From: Dermatemys mawii
Taxonomy: Eukaryota; Chordata; Testudines; Dermatemydidae
Reading direction: 5' to 3'
Length of the DNA: 64,000 nucleotides
Assembly (NCBI GenBank): GCA_007922305.1
Contig: ML677334.1
Location: 16,686,344 to 16,750,343, forward strand
Part shown: positions 34,601-47,372 of the stretch, piece by piece
Position numbering within the stretch: position 1 is the stretch's first letter
Layout of the letters: each line of letters starts with the position of its first letter
Made by a program: the position numbers and the translations under genes
The notes under the pieces: model-generated
What the model saw: the letters and a program-made list of their open reading frames with translations, nothing else
Database searches by the model: none
Told to the model about the DNA's origin: nothing

Positions 34601-35315
34601 AACTTCAGTGAAGGGTCCTTGTTTCTGTTTCGGGCAGACCAAAAATCAGAATTTCCATCCTATGGGATATTCCAATATTTCAACAATTCTTTTCACTCTG
34701 AATTGTGATGAAAAGTTGACATATCTAAACTTTATAATGAATAATAAAAGATTCTGAAACCTTTTGATTTGGAAATCTTGAATCGTTTTTATTTTGAGTT
34801 CATTCAGAATTAGCTTATAACTGTGTGAGCTCCCACTGTGTACTGCAGGAGCTCAATCAGTGAGAAGGCTGGGGTGTATCATGGAAGATATAAGCCACGT
34901 AGAGAGCCCAGCTCATAGAGGAGGATGGGGACATTAGGCATGCTAACTACAACTTTCATGTGGATTCAAACTAATGCAAACACAACCTGAAACAAAATGT
35001 TTTCAATTATTTCCTGATAGAAATTGAAAAAAATAAACAAATCAACATATTTCTATGGATTTTTTATGTGGAAACTCCATTCTCCATCAAAATCATAGAC
35101 AGAAAATTCCTAATCAACTCTAATTCTGGTATTTGCTTCACTCCTTCAACAGAATTTGAGTTTGTTAATAATCAGGACATTGTTTATAGCTGCTTATCTC
35201 TTCTCTGGTTTCTGCCTGAGGGGGGTAAGAGCAGGGAATATTTATGTAATGTTTAAATTTCTGAAATCTGGATTTTAGTCCTATTGACAAACTAATGTAG
35301 TGTGTGTTTTTTAAG
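31661..35315. other. Long unique-looking non-coding stretch
   Basis: About 3.6 kb of AT-rich DNA with no coding exon and no named repeat recognised. It holds a (CA)n microsatellite at 33672-33693. The low repeat load compared with its neighbours is noted in the findings. Confidence 0.5.
33672..33693. repeat. (CA)11 microsatellite
   Basis: Eleven CA units, followed by an A-rich run. Confidence 0.9.
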
Positions 35316-35323
35316 CTTTATAT

Positions 35324-35905
35324 TAGGGCTGTTGATTACTCACAGTTGACTCATGAGATTAACTCAAAAAAATTAATTGCTATTTTAAAAAGTAATTATG
35401 ATTAATTGTATTTTAAATTGTACTGTTAAACAGTAGAATATCAATTGACATTTATTAAATATTGTGGATGTTTTTTACATTTTCATATACTATTCTGTGT
35501 TGTAATTGAAATCAAAGTATTTTTATTATAAATAATTGCATCGTAAAAAATATAAAAGAAATACTAGTTTTCAAATCACCTCATACAGGTACTGTAGTGC
35601 AATCTCTTTGCCGTGAAAGTGCAACTTCCAAATGTAGATTTTTTTTTGTTACATAACTGCACTCAAAAACAACAACACTTTTGTAGCCTGCATTGCAAGG
35701 TGGTTTATGTGCCAGCTATGCTAAACATTCTTATGCTCCTTTATGCTTAAGCCACCATTCCAGAGGACATGCTTCCATGCTGTTGATGCTCATTAAAAAA
35801 ATAATGTGTCAATTAAATTTGTGACTGAACTCCTTGGGGGGAGAATTGTATGTCTCCCGTTCTGTTTTACCCATTTTCTGATATATATTATGAACTTATG
35901 TTTTG
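35324..35905. mobile_element. hAT transposon fragment (ZBED-like family end)
   Basis: It begins with TAGGGCTGTTGATTACTCAC, the terminal inverted repeat of a large hAT family of turtles. TTAACTCAAAAAAATTAATT, TGTACTGTTAAACAGTAGAA, GTACTGTAGTGCAATCTCTT and CATTCCAGAGGACATGCTTC follow in the expected order. The right terminus is absent, so the copy is truncated near 35905. Only the non-coding end region is present and no transposase frame is seen. Confidence 0.7.
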
Positions 35906-38337
35906 TCACCAATAATCTGTGTAAAATAATTTTTTTTATATCAAATCTATTTAAGTAATTTAAAATTACCTTCTCCCTTCCTATGCTCCCTCCCTCCTCT
36001 CTTCCCCCCACCCCCCCAAAAAAATAATCATGGTCCACAAAATATAACATCAGGGCTTCCTAGATCAAAATTATCTTTTTCCAACAGTTTATTCATAAAA
36101 TTCCATAAAGACAGTTCTGGCTATCGCTGAGGGGGAAATCTTGGAATAAAATATGAACCAATCCAATTATTTGCCTCAAACTTAATTAGAGAAATCTTTA
36201 AGGCTTGAAAAACTTTTAAACATTTTTATTTTAATTTCCATGTAAATTTTCATTCCCAGTTCAGCTGAGACTGGAAACAGAGATATCAAAATAGCACAAG
36301 AAATGTCTCTCTCTCTATTTCTGACCTAACTGAAACCAAGAGGTTGGATCTTGTAAGAAAGCCTGGCAAACCAGGGAGGTTGGGTGTGTTCAGATAATCT
36401 TTGGATAAGCACTTTGTGGGACCTGATTTATCACTGATTTACTCCAGTCTTATGATGATGTAACTCCATTGAATGTAATCCATTGTAATGCTTGTGATAT
36501 TAAAATGGCACTGTACAGCTACCCATTCAGTAGTATATCAGGAACTTGGCTTTTGATCTCAACCCTTAAAATTTAATCCACCATTAATTCTAAAACCTGT
36601 GTCTTCATTCTAAAATGTAGACACTCTGACTGCTATAATCAAACAACAGATTTTCACTTGAACCAGGTGAGAGTAGCCTGTTACATTCTAATTAGATCAA
36701 AGAGTAAGTAGGTAGCCAAATTAACTAGATTAATAGGTAGCATCAAATAAAGTTTTACAGAGTACAAAGGGGAAATATTAAAAATCACTTTGAAAGGCAG
36801 GATATGAGTGAATCAGTGTAATGGTAGATGCTTACACAGAATACAGTATTAGGCAGAGGTTCATAATCATGCCAAAAAAGTTTAAATAGCCCCAGAGTAG
36901 CTGTTAATTCTTATGAAAACTTAGTATAGGCTTCATTGACTTGCATGGGATTAGTCTTGATTTATTGACAGTGAAATTTCTCTAAGTGACCTTAGTTTAT
37001 TCAAAATATTTTAAAAGAACATTTGCAAGAACTTTTTTCTTATAATTTTAAAAACTGTGCTTATTTCCTTTTTGGCCAATAATCCTTTGAAACCTTGACA
37101 TCTGTTTACATTACACAACACTTTTTTTGTTTAAAGAAATGTATATAATTTTGTAAGCATTTAATTTCCTACCTTTGTAGACTTTGCAAATAAAGATAAA
37201 GATTAAAAAGGGTGACATTTTGGTGTTATAAACATTGATGGTGTTTCTTTAAATGTAAACACAGTCAAGAAGTAACTGAATATTAAGTAAAAAGTCTGAG
37301 AAGAATGTTTAGTGTACTTCTCAGTATACATATATGAAACCTGCTAGTAGTGTAAAAAAGGACCAGAACATCAGCTGGTATAAACTGGCATAGCTTCTAT
37401 ATGGTTTTACCAAATGACATCAGCTGAGCATCTGGCTCTAACAAAATGCAATACTTTTTGCCAAATTAGTAAAACTTCAGATTTACTTTTGTATGTAAAA
37501 ATCTATGATTTACTGAAATATATATTATTTCTGTATTGCACAGTACCCAATATGTGCTGGACATGCTCTTATTTCTTTGGGAGAATCTACCTACATTGCT
37601 GGTTCAGTGAATGTGTTTAGGATTTAAAAAAAATAGATGAAAATGTTTTTCATTTTGGAGGAAAGATGACGTCATATGTGGCAGCGCCTTTTCACAACAT
37701 CCAAAATCCCAGCCCTGGTCAAGTTAACCAGCTGGTACCTGTGGCTGTGTGCAGCTTGACTATGTTTTTCTCCCTGAACAATCCCCTGCTATCGTTACTT
37801 ACTATCCAGTTAACTCCACTTAGGGAAGCAATAATGGAAGCACCAGTGTGCAAAAGCTCTGGGTGGCCACTGATATTCTAAGTTAATAAACCTGCATGGA
37901 TCAGGTCTACATGATAGCGTGAAAAACACAAGAGGCCATCAACACCTTGTCAACATTAGCACTTTCACCATTGCTATCAGCACTGGACCTCCCTGGGTAA
38001 CAGCAACAGTAGGAATGTTTCCAAGAAGAAAGGCTAATGCAGAGAAACACAGTAGCAGGCATGCTGTTCAGGCATACTTCTGGCCTAGCACAGAATTGGG
38101 ACAGAACCTTGTGGAGCATAGGCAATATTGCCTATGAAAGGAACCAGAAGGACGTTCATACCCAGGTCAAGCTGGAAGTGAAACTAATTTTGTCTCCACT
38201 TTCTGCATATTATACACACTTGCAACAGATATTTGATCCTATTTTACACTTCAACCATAAATATAGAATCACAGTTCTGGGGCCTCATAGAAATGTCACA
38301 GGTTTAAACAGTTTCCATAAAGACATAATAGGCCAGA
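35906..38337. other. Mostly unique non-coding stretch
   Basis: No coding exon. A copy of the palindromic class lies at 37368-37432 and a weaker one near 36430-36485. Otherwise AT-rich with nothing recognised. Confidence 0.5.
37368..37432. repeat. Short near-palindromic dispersed repeat
   Basis: AGAACATCAGCTGGTATAAA, CTGGCATAGCTTCTATATGG and ACATCAGCTGAGCATCTGGC give two inverted arms around a decayed core. Confidence 0.55.
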
Positions 38338-38480
38338 TCTAGAATCATAGAATATTAGGGTTGGAAGAGACCTCAGGTGGTCATCTAGTTCGATTCCCTA
38401 TATACTTTATAAATTACGATAGTCCATAGGGGAATTAGCGAGTAACCTGTTAAACTTGGTTTATAGTAGATGTTTTTCTC
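38338..38480 (-). repeat. CR1 LINE 3'-end fragment
   Basis: AGAATCATAGAATATTAGGG, TTGGAAGAGACCTCAGGTGG and TCATCTAGTTCGATTCCC form the reversed CR1 terminus. The part up to about 38400 is clear; further right the match fades. Confidence 0.8.
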
Positions 38481-39124
38481 CAACCTACCAACACTTGTTA
38501 CCTCTGACTCCAGTAATAGTGGGAGCATTGGTGTAGACTAGCTTCCAATGATTTAACCTAGGTTAGTGCTGCTTTGAGCAGATTAAAATGCCAGCAGCCG
38601 CTGGTGCTTTATTTATGCTAGGGTTCATGCTCCTCATGCCACCAATGGATCTGCCCCAGTGTTATCAACAATGGGAAATACTAAGCAAAAATATTTATTG
38701 TTCACAGGGCCTTATCACTCCTTTAATCACAGCTCTTGAGGAATCCTAACTGAACCTCATTTTTCTTCTCCCTTGAGATTTTTGTTTCCGTGCTTATACT
38801 CCAGCTTGAGCAATCTAGTGCCAACAAGGAGGTTTCCACAGTTAGTAGATCACTGACCACATATCAAAAACATAGTAGTACTAATATGAAAGCAAGGAAA
38901 ACAGGTCTGCCACTCTCCATGCAGCTGTGTAGGTCACTGTAACCCATTGAATCGCATACTTGGAAACTGGCCTTTCCCTGGATATTTCCCAAGTAGTCTG
39001 TAGATCTTCATAACAGGTATATGTGACACAGAGCCCCCTTGCAAATAGTCCTGTATTCTTTGCAAACAACTCTCACCAGAAATCTGGCAAACTCACTAAA
39101 CCAAATACACATCATACGCTAACT
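38481..39124. other. Unrecognised non-coding stretch
   Basis: No coding exon or firm repeat. A piece near 38526-38600 (GGTGTAGACTAGC) could be a worn MITE end but is too weak to call. Confidence 0.4.
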
Positions 39125-40064
39125 TGTAAGGTATCTATATATGGGTAACATTTAAGGAGTAATGTTTTTATATTGAAAATATGTTTTATGGGTTTGGCAT
39201 AAAAAAAAGTGTCACTTAGGGACTAATATGTCTCAGTGATAGACCCCCTCATACAGGGTAGACCCTACCCTGTTTAGCCAGTGGTGTGATGCAAAGCTCA
39301 AATATTTAGCTTTGTTCCACCCAAAAATTCCAATGGAAAACCGTCAGAGACAACTGCAAACACTCAAAACCCTTGGAGGGTTAGAAAAAAAGGACCGTTA
39401 TCACAAGACAGGGTTTCACCTTCGCTATGAATAAATAGTCTGTCTGCATAACACAGAGCAAGGAGAGGTCCTCAGAATCCTTTCACCGAGATGTCGGGAA
39501 GAATGGTGATGTTCTCATGAACAATCTGATCCTGGTTCTAATGAAGCCAGACAGCTCTGCAACAGACTGAATTTGGGGGCAGGGGAACGAACTTCATTAG
39601 ACAGGAAAAATAACTATTACATGTAGACCCAGGTTCACATTTTATTATTTTGTTTTGAATTGTGATCATTTATATCAATCACTCTCTCTTGTTTCTAGTT
39701 AAGTCTTTATTCTTTCTTAAATACCACTTTCTTAAGCTGCTGTGCATTATTCAGAAATGGTGGTTCAGGGTTAAACTGGGGTACACTACTCCTTTGGGGG
39801 CAGAAGATCTGGCATACCTGTAACTAGCCAGTGTCAGGGCTGGAGATCACGAGGGCAATTCAAAGGAACTTGAGGACTGGCGTGCACCTATTCTTAACCT
39901 GCACAGCAAAGAGAGGGCTGGCAGAGACCATATGAGATTGCTTGAGGGTCCGAAAGGCAGGTGGTATTAGAGAGCTGACACACAGGCAGGATTCCCTCAT
40001 GTTGGAGACAGGGGATAACAAGGTGACTCACAGTCTTGGGTGCCCTGTTACACTGTTTGTTACA
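39125..40064 (+). repeat. LTR-like dispersed repeat
   Basis: The block has higher complexity than its AT-rich neighbours and reads like a dispersed turtle repeat I believe I have seen: GACTAATATGTCTCAGTGAT, CCCTGTTTAGCCAGTGGTGT, TTCCACCCAAAAATTCCAAT, TCTAATGAAGCCAGACAGCT and AGGTGACTCACAGTCTTGGG. It can be bounded as TG (39125) to CA (40051-40052 or 40063-40064), but no matching target duplication was found. No viral coding sequence lies beside it. LTR status is inferred, not shown. Confidence 0.4.
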
Positions 40065-43000
40065 CTAGAGAACTATACATTTGCTGGGGCAAGTTGGAGA
40101 GCTCTTGGAAAGAGGTGGGTAGCTGTGCTGTGGGGGCAGCCAATATGGAGCCAGATTGGATCTATGGCTCCTCAGTGTCAGCCATTGCTGCTACTACTAG
40201 GGAAGGGCATGCCCTTTAGATAGAACCACCCAAAATCTGCATGGGGGGAACCAATGGCTGGACCAGGTCAAATCTGCATTGGCTCGTTAGCTCCCATTCT
40301 GGCTGCTGCTTCTGCTACTCTCAAATAGTGAGGGGGGTCTGAGATGTACTCCTGGAAGTTCAGCACCCTGGGATGCCTGCTGTATGGCCTATCCTTAATG
40401 CCAATCCTGGCAGTCAACACAAAACTCCAGTGGGAGCAGCAACCTCCCACTGCTCTTGTTACAGTGTTCTTGGCATCTCAGCTATTGTTTAGTGGATAAT
40501 ACCAACCAGAAAAAGATTATATCATTTTGTCAAACAATTACTTTGTGTTAATAAATAGTGTAGTTTAAGAGATTTCAGAAGAAGCAGCAAATTTGCGTAT
40601 TATCCTGATGTTTTATGACCATGTTAGCTTAACTGCTTTGAAAGCACATTTATCAAGTCATTCCTCTGAGTCCTGCTATGGGTTCACAGAGGCAATGAAG
40701 AGTCAAGCTGGGGTAGAAGGTTACCATAACTTACAACCGCATTACTGTGAACCGGCTCATCTGTTCATATCAGTATTTATATGGAAACTTAAAGCTGTCA
40801 TGCATGGAGAACATAAATACATTTCAACCAAGGCTTATGAACTACTATTCTTAATAAGATGAAACTAAAGGATAGATTTATTCAGGGTTTCTTCCTCGCA
40901 CTTCTGGGCATGTAATTTTCTACTCTTGGCCTTGTTTATTGGCTCCACTGTGCCAAGTTCTAGGAGCGCAACTGATGTTTATGCTCTCAACCCTGCTACT
41001 TTTAATGTGATGTCTTACACGCCAAATGCTTCAGCATGGTCTCTCAAAAATGAAACACAAGGAGCAGAGACTGATAAATTTAAAATGTGTCCAGTTGGAA
41101 GAGGTGTCCATGTGCCACAGGAATCAGTGTTTGGATCTTTAACAATTTAATTAACGGCCTAATGGAGGGGGTGGTTATATATTAATGACATATTTTAATA
41201 TGCATTTCATGGTCTGAGCATAGAACTGGAAGCCAGAAACTTCTGAATTCTCTTCAAAGCTTTGAAAATGGGTTCCTGAGTGAACCTTGAGCAAATCACT
41301 TATGCCCAAATTTTTAGAGCTCTCATTTAATTTGGATGTCTGTAATTTTGGGTTTAGTGTCTACGTAAGCCACCTTGCACTGATTTTCAGAGGTACTGAA
41401 CATCCACAGTTCCTTCACTGTAACTGAGATCAGACCAGGTTCACTCTCTTTACCTCAAAAAATGAAAACAAAAATAATCAGTCTTGAGCATAGTATCAAT
41501 CCATATCAATGCATCCAACATTCATCATCTCTTCTCCCTGCTCCACCATGGGGAGTCAAGAAATCTGAGGCAGCTGCTGAAAACAGGTCGCCTGCACCCA
41601 CTATGCATGCTGCTGGTGCCAAGTCATTGGGCTAGTTGGAAAGAACATGTTTAACTGTGTTTCATTTGGATTATTAATGTAGCTGTGCTAAGATATTAAT
41701 AACATTATCTCAGTGGTGGTCTCATACCACTGAGACACAAAGGTCAACAACGCTAGGTTATAGAAAAAATAGCAATGGGAAAAAATAATTCAATCTCTTT
41801 TAAAGTGACAGGTCTGAGGACATCTACATTTTTTTTTCTGTTGTCATATGGCATAGAATTATTTTTCCTGATCGTATTTTTTCCTGGTTATCTTTTTTCC
41901 TTATATTTGCTATTGACAAGTTACTTTTTTGAATATCTTCTCAGAAAAGGCCTCTGGCTGAAATTTTTCAAACTGTCTAAGGGATTCAGACACCCAATAC
42001 ATGATCATTTTAATGAGAATCAAGCATCCAAATCCCTTAGGTACCTTTGAAAATTATTTTCAAAGCTTTGAATATACAATTTCATATCACTACAATAGCA
42101 TCAGATCTGAGTTCCAGCAATGGAATAGCAGGCTCTATAAACTCAGATAGAAATGTAGGATTCTTCTCTTGATCCACCCTGTTATTCAGACCACTAGCAC
42201 TGCTCAAGCTGCTGAGTTTGTCCTGCTGACTCTTGCTGGCAAGTGTGGCTTGTTCACACCCTTGGGATGTAAAATGGTTGGTGATACCCTCTGTTCAGTG
42301 GCAACAAGGGATAGAGAGAAAGATTCCACCTGAAACCCTAGGAACAACTCAGCAGCAGAAGACAATGACCTTCTTGCAATTTATGAAAGAGCAGGAAGCC
42401 CAACAAGAATGACAGAAGGGCCAGGTTGCAGTCCATTAGCAACATACACAATAGTTCCAGAACCAGCTGTTGCAGAGACTCATTAATCTCAGTGCACAGT
42501 CCAAACCCCCAATATGTCCGTCTTTCCCTAGCCAAGATGGGGCCAGAAGGTGGAAGATGACCCAGAAGTTTACCTGGTCACTTGAGTGAGTAGGTCTACT
42601 GCAGCCCATTGGGAAAAGGAGTCCTGGGCTATTGACCTGGTCCTTTTCTTGTCAGGAGAGATGAAAATTATTTATTGGGCAGAGCCGGTCCAGATTTTTT
42701 TTTCGACAAGTCTTTTTTGTCGGCAAATGCTAATTTCTTGACATTGAAACTTTGTAGAAATTTGCATTTAAAAGGTTCCTTGGGTCCAGAATGAAAGAGA
42801 GAAAAGAGAGAAACCCCAGAACAGCCAGTAGCCGAGTTGTTAGGGCACTGACCACTCTGTGTCTCTATAAATAATTCAATATTCACTACGAGGTCAGCTC
42901 CAACAGGAGATGGAGAGAGAGAAAAACCGACTACAGTCTGGTGATTAGGGCACTTATGTGACATGAAGAAGAAAAAGGGATGAGTTCCTAATTAGGCAGC

Positions 43001-44481
43001 ACTGGGACTGGAATTTGGGTGTCCTACATCCTAAGTGAATTCCCTCCTCCCCATTCTGAGGTATCATTCTATCTTGTTTTTTCATGAACAGTGTTGAAAG
43101 GTCTTATTTTCATTCAGGAGTAGGACAAACACAAATTTCAGAGCCTCAAAGCTTTTGATAAAATTGAATTCTTGTTTTCCAGTCAGCCTTATTAGTGGAT
43201 GTTACGATACTATGAAGCCTGCTGCTTTGAATTGGTTAAGAGTCTGGCATGAGTAACACCACTAAAGGTTTCAAAGTGAATCGTTCTTCTGAGATGGGGC
43301 CATATACCATTGCTCAGCACTTGATGGACTCGGTGATTTGTTGACTGAAGCCAGAGACACACAAGCACGGAATGTATCACACTAATCAAACAAGTGCAGT
43401 ATTTAGAAAATTGGTGTGAAAAATGCAGACCTGGGTTTACTATACTGTTGGAGACTGTAGAACAAATGGGAATTGAATATGGCTACAACGTGAAACTGAG
43501 CAATAGTCCATGAGATGCACAAAAGAAAGTGAATGGACTTAGAGTCAAAAGGCCTTAATCAAAACATAGCCCCTCCTGTTATCTTCTCCAATCTTAAGAA
43601 GTGGGAAAACTTTAGCCCAACAAGCTTTCCTTGGCATCTGAGCTATCATCTGGGATATTTTCCTACCTGATGTCTGCAAGTCATCACAAATTGACTTCTG
43701 GCTAACTGACTTCCATGCTAATGTAGTGTTGGACATTCAGTGTTGGCTCTGACATTCTAAGGAGCTTGGCTGGCACATATTGCAGTTGGGTTGGGCATAG
43801 TCTGAGACTGGATAGAGTATGTGACTCCATCTAAAAATGCAGTGGTTAGCTTTCATAGCCTATAAAGCCTGAATGTGTTTTACAAAACCATTTTCAAAGG
43901 CATTCCGCCTACTTGGAACAGTGAATATCCTGTGTGGCTACAGATACCCGAAGATTTTATTCTAGGTAGAACATAATGGAATGTTCAGGCAATTTACAGT
44001 AAGTTTACTATAAAAAGGCATTCACTTTTGCCATTTTGGGGAGGGGTGGGTGAGAGTTTTCAAAGAACAAAAGAAGATAAGACGAACCCCTCCCCCTAAA
44101 AATAGACACTTTAACCTTACATGTTCTAATATTTGCACAGAAATTCCCATTAAAGACAATGGGAGCTACAATATGTTGCTAAATCCTCATGACATTCTCT
44201 AAAAATACAGGGCTGTAATCTCCCAGTAATGGACTCAAAATAGAAAAGATCCTCAAAACTGTGTATGAGAAGAATAAGAATGCAGGGATCTTAAAATATG
44301 AGGGAATTAACTTCTTTATGATATATAACATTTCCTCTTACCTCCGGTTTTATGATTCTGCATTTATGATTTGGATAAATGACAGCAGAAAATATAGGAT
44401 CATCACACACTGCCTGTGTGAGAAGGAGATTAGTTTATGCCTAAAATGAAGACCATCTCTTGCTAGGACAGATATTTCAAG
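40065..44481. other. Non-coding stretch with weak repeat pieces
   Basis: No coding exon is supported. Weak repeat pieces are a MIR-like core near 41278-41305 (GAACCTTGAGCAAATCACTTA), a reversed TTAGGTACCTTTGAAAAT piece near 42037-42054, and a tRNA-SINE-like stretch near 42820-42960 (GTTGTTAGGGCACTGACCAC). A CCCATTAAAGACAATGGGAG near-palindrome lies at about 44147-44166. Confidence 0.45.
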
Positions 44482-44489
44482 TGCTTGAG

Positions 44490-45298
44490 CAGGGGTGGGC
44501 AAACTATTTGGCCCTAGGGCCACATCCAGGTTTCAAAATTGTGTGGAGGGCCGGGTAGGGAGGGCTGTGCCTCCCCAAACAGCCTGGCCCTGCCCCCATG
44601 TGACCTCCACCCACTTCCCACCCCGACTGCCCCCCTCAGAGCCCCTGACCCATCCAACCCCCCCGGCTCCTTGTCCCCTGATCACCCCCTCTGGAGACCC
44701 CTCGACCTTAACCTCCACCCCCAGAACTCCACCCCCGACGTAAGCCCCCTATTTTTTGTTCCCTGACTGCTCGCTCCCAAGACCCCACTACCCCCTGGAA
44801 CCTCATCCACAATCTAAGCTCCCTTGCTTTGTTCCCTCACTACCCCCTCCTGAGATTCCTCCCCCAACCACCACCCCCATAACCCCACCATCTAACCTGC
44901 CCCCTCTTCTTACCATACTCAGCCAGTGCTCCAACCTGAGCCTGGGGTCCTGCGGCTCACTGCGCTGGGTCTGGCCACTGGCCCAAGAGTGCGGGCCCCG
45001 CAGCTCGCTGCACTGGGTCTGGCCGTGGGCCCAGGAGTGCTCGGGGCTCCGCGGGCTGGGCCCGGCTGTTGGCCCAGGAGCATGGGGCCCATGGCCCAGC
45101 CAGGGAGGGCGAGGCCCACGGCACACCACACTCGGCCCAGCCCCCAGGCTGGGAGGGCGGGGCTTTGAGGCCGGTAGCGCTCGCCCAGCCCCTGGGCCAG
45201 GAGCACAGGGCCATTGGCCCCACGCCCCTGGCTTGCGCTCACGGGCTGGATAAAAATGGCTGGCGGATCACATGTGGCCTGTAGTTTACCCACTCCTG
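44490..45298. mobile_element. Complete non-autonomous hAT transposon (809 bp)
   Basis: The left end CAGGGGTGGGCAAACTATTT and the reversed right end CAGGAGTGGGTAAACTACAG are terminal inverted repeats of hAT type. The element is flanked by a perfect 8-bp duplication TGCTTGAG (44482-44489 and 45299-45306), the hallmark of hAT insertion. The inside is GC-rich, with repeated CTGGG/GCCCAG-type words (about 44940-45240) that yield long chance frames on both strands, the longest 173 codons. No transposase domain is present, so it needed an enzyme from elsewhere. Confidence 0.9.
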
Positions 45299-45306
45299 TG
45301 CTTGAG

Positions 45307-46380
45307 GCAGCAGCCTGGCTATGTGTAGATATAGCCTTGGCACAATGAGCATCAGAAGAAAGTGTGTGGTTGTTGCAGAAAGCAAGCAGAGAGCAACAAA
45401 CACGCAATAAGAAGTGGGGAAATTTCACTAGACATACCACAAAAGTGGCAGAGGCAGACTTCTGTGCATGAACAGATGCTGAAATGGAAATGAGCTTTTC
45501 AGCTGATGCCCAAATTTTGGTACTAGTAGCTGCAAGGGCAGAAGTCCAAACGGAATCAACATCTCCGCCTCATGATCCACCCACTGTGCACCCAAAGCAC
45601 CCATTATGGGCAGTACCCATCAGTTTTGTTTATGGGTCATTGTGATGGGGTTCAAATCCAACTACACAAGCTTCATTATTATTTCTGACTCCAACTTCTG
45701 CACTATCAGCCACTGCACTGGGGGGGTGGGAGGATCGTGCTGTCTTAGTTCAGAACACTAACAGCTGAAAACAATTAAAATGCAAGCTGAATTCACTCAG
45801 TAGTATTCTCGAGGAATGGCCCAGTTCATAGTTGCAATGCTGTATGTCAGCACAAGAGAATAACATAGCATTTGAATGAGCTAAAGGGTAAAACACTAGC
45901 CCCATGAAAATCAATGACAAATCTGCCTCGGGCTTCCATTAAAATTCAAGAACTGCTGCTACACAGTGTTGTGCTTAGAACACTAGAGCGTATCTTGTGG
46001 TAAAACTGTTTTCTATAACTTTTACCCTCATCTGTGATTGGCATCTTTCTCCACTTCAGGAAGGAAGCTTTGTAGGTGTGGGGGATGTGTGTGGTCATAG
46101 TGCAGTTATTAAGTTAAAAGATGAATAAGAAATGCCCAAGTTTTTGCCTCTCCTGGCCGCATTCTGCCTATGTTTTAGGTAAATTTAGATTGTGATTGGA
46201 TTGGTGACCTATTACTTCTAGAATCTATCATTTTAATAAAAAAAGAAAGAAAAATTGAATCCTCATGTAAATCCCTGTAGCTCTCTTGAAGTCATTGGAG
46301 TAAGGGCATTTACACTAGCTGAGAACCTGGCTCGAAGTCTCTAGCATTACTTGATAACTGTATACATTAGTGCTGAGGCC
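45307..46380. other. Unrecognised non-coding stretch
   Basis: No coding exon. A palindromic repeat copy lies at 46262-46330 and a weak one at 45895-45945. Confidence 0.5.
46262..46330. repeat. Short near-palindromic dispersed repeat
   Basis: ATGTAAATCCCTGTAGCTCT, CTTGAAGTCATTGGAGTAAG and GCATTTACACTAGCTGAGAA give inverted arms around a TTGAAGTCATTGGAG core. Confidence 0.55.
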
Positions 46381-46700
46381 CAGCTCCTCAAAGGATTTTA
46401 GGTGTCTCACAGTGAAAGACAGAGGCACCTAAATGTCTTTGAAGATCTGTGTCTGGCTGTACTGGAGACTTTTATTTCCTGCTTGGGGATTCCTCATGTC
46501 TGCAGGTCAGTTAGGATATTTCGCTCCCCTCCTAGCCGGCAAGCAGAGGCAATTGGGAGAAGTAGGGGAAGCACAAGTATTGCACATCATTCTTGTGAGC
46601 AGACAGTTGTGGGGAGGGATTATGGGAAGTGAATGGAATAAGAGAGAGATGGGAACATGGAGGCCATGGCTGGGTTCCGGGAATTAAGGAGGAGAAACAA
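46381..46700. repeat. Dispersed repeat with TTTAGGTG motif
   Basis: CCCAGCTCCTCAAAGGATTTTAG at the left edge matches CCCCGATCCTCAACGATATTTAG at 49604-49626. CAAGCAGAGGCAATTGGGAG (46540-46559) is an inverted match of the CCCAGTTGCCTCTGCTCACC piece at 49502-49521. Both motifs belong to repeats I recall as dispersed in turtles; the family is not named here. The open frames in it are not supported as genes. Confidence 0.4.
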
Positions 46701-47214
46701 GGAAGCCATTTCTGTTCGCAGATGCTGGGAATATACAGAGTTAGTGAGGCCATTCAGAAGGAGTGGTACTACCGTATAAGATGGGAATTCTCCTAGTGGT
46801 TAATACTGGTAGCAGCCTTTCAAAACCTGTGGCTGCCATTTTTGTTGCAAAGTGGATATGACCCAAAAGTCTGTGCTTCACATTTGAGACACCAAAACTG
46901 CCTGGGGCCGTAGTTCCAAAGTGAAAAGTCACAACTGCCTCCTTCATCCTTCTGAGGCAAATTCCTTGTGTGTGAATTTTCAGACAGCACCTTAAAACCT
47001 GAGGTTCTGTCTGCCCTGCCTGACTATAGATCCAATGACAACTTTCACATGAGTAGGCATTTGCTCTGGAGTCCTTGTACAACATTTTCTCTCTACTGTA
47101 GTGCTATGCACCAGTTAGTTTCCATCCTCTGCCTCAGAGCGGCTGCACTTCACTGCTCTTTGTATCCTAGCGAATGTAGTTTGTAAAGCACTTCACAAGG
47201 GAAGGCATTCACAG

Positions 47215-47300
47215 TGATTTTACTCCAGCCTAATTCCACTGACTTCACTGGATTTACACCTTTCTTACCTTGTGGAAGTGGATCAGAATCTGACCCTAAA
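47215..47300. repeat. Short near-palindromic dispersed repeat, TTACAC subtype
   Basis: GATTTTACTCCAGCCTAATT, CCACTGACTTCACTGGATTT and ACACCTTTCTTACC lead to GGATCAGAATCTGACCC, the same end as the copy at 16310-16400. Confidence 0.65.
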
Positions 47301-47317
47301 TCATCCCACTGAGATGA

Positions 47318-47372
47318 ACATTATTTCTACTCATTTTACAGAAGGATAATCAAACACAAGGAGGTTAAAGTC
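47318..47372 (-). repeat. MIR-type SINE fragment
   Basis: Plus-strand text CATTTTACAGAAGGATAATC followed by AAACACAAGGAGGTTAAAGT is the reversed MIR core (normally CATTTTACAGATGAGGAAAC then GAGGTTAAGT). Confidence 0.55.

Noticed and set aside
44756..45440. Overlapping open frames of 165 and 173 codons as possible proteins
   Set aside because: They lie inside a GC-rich hAT element with defined ends and a target duplication, are Pro/Gly/Ala/Arg-rich in every frame, and have no domain. One also runs out of the element into unrelated DNA.
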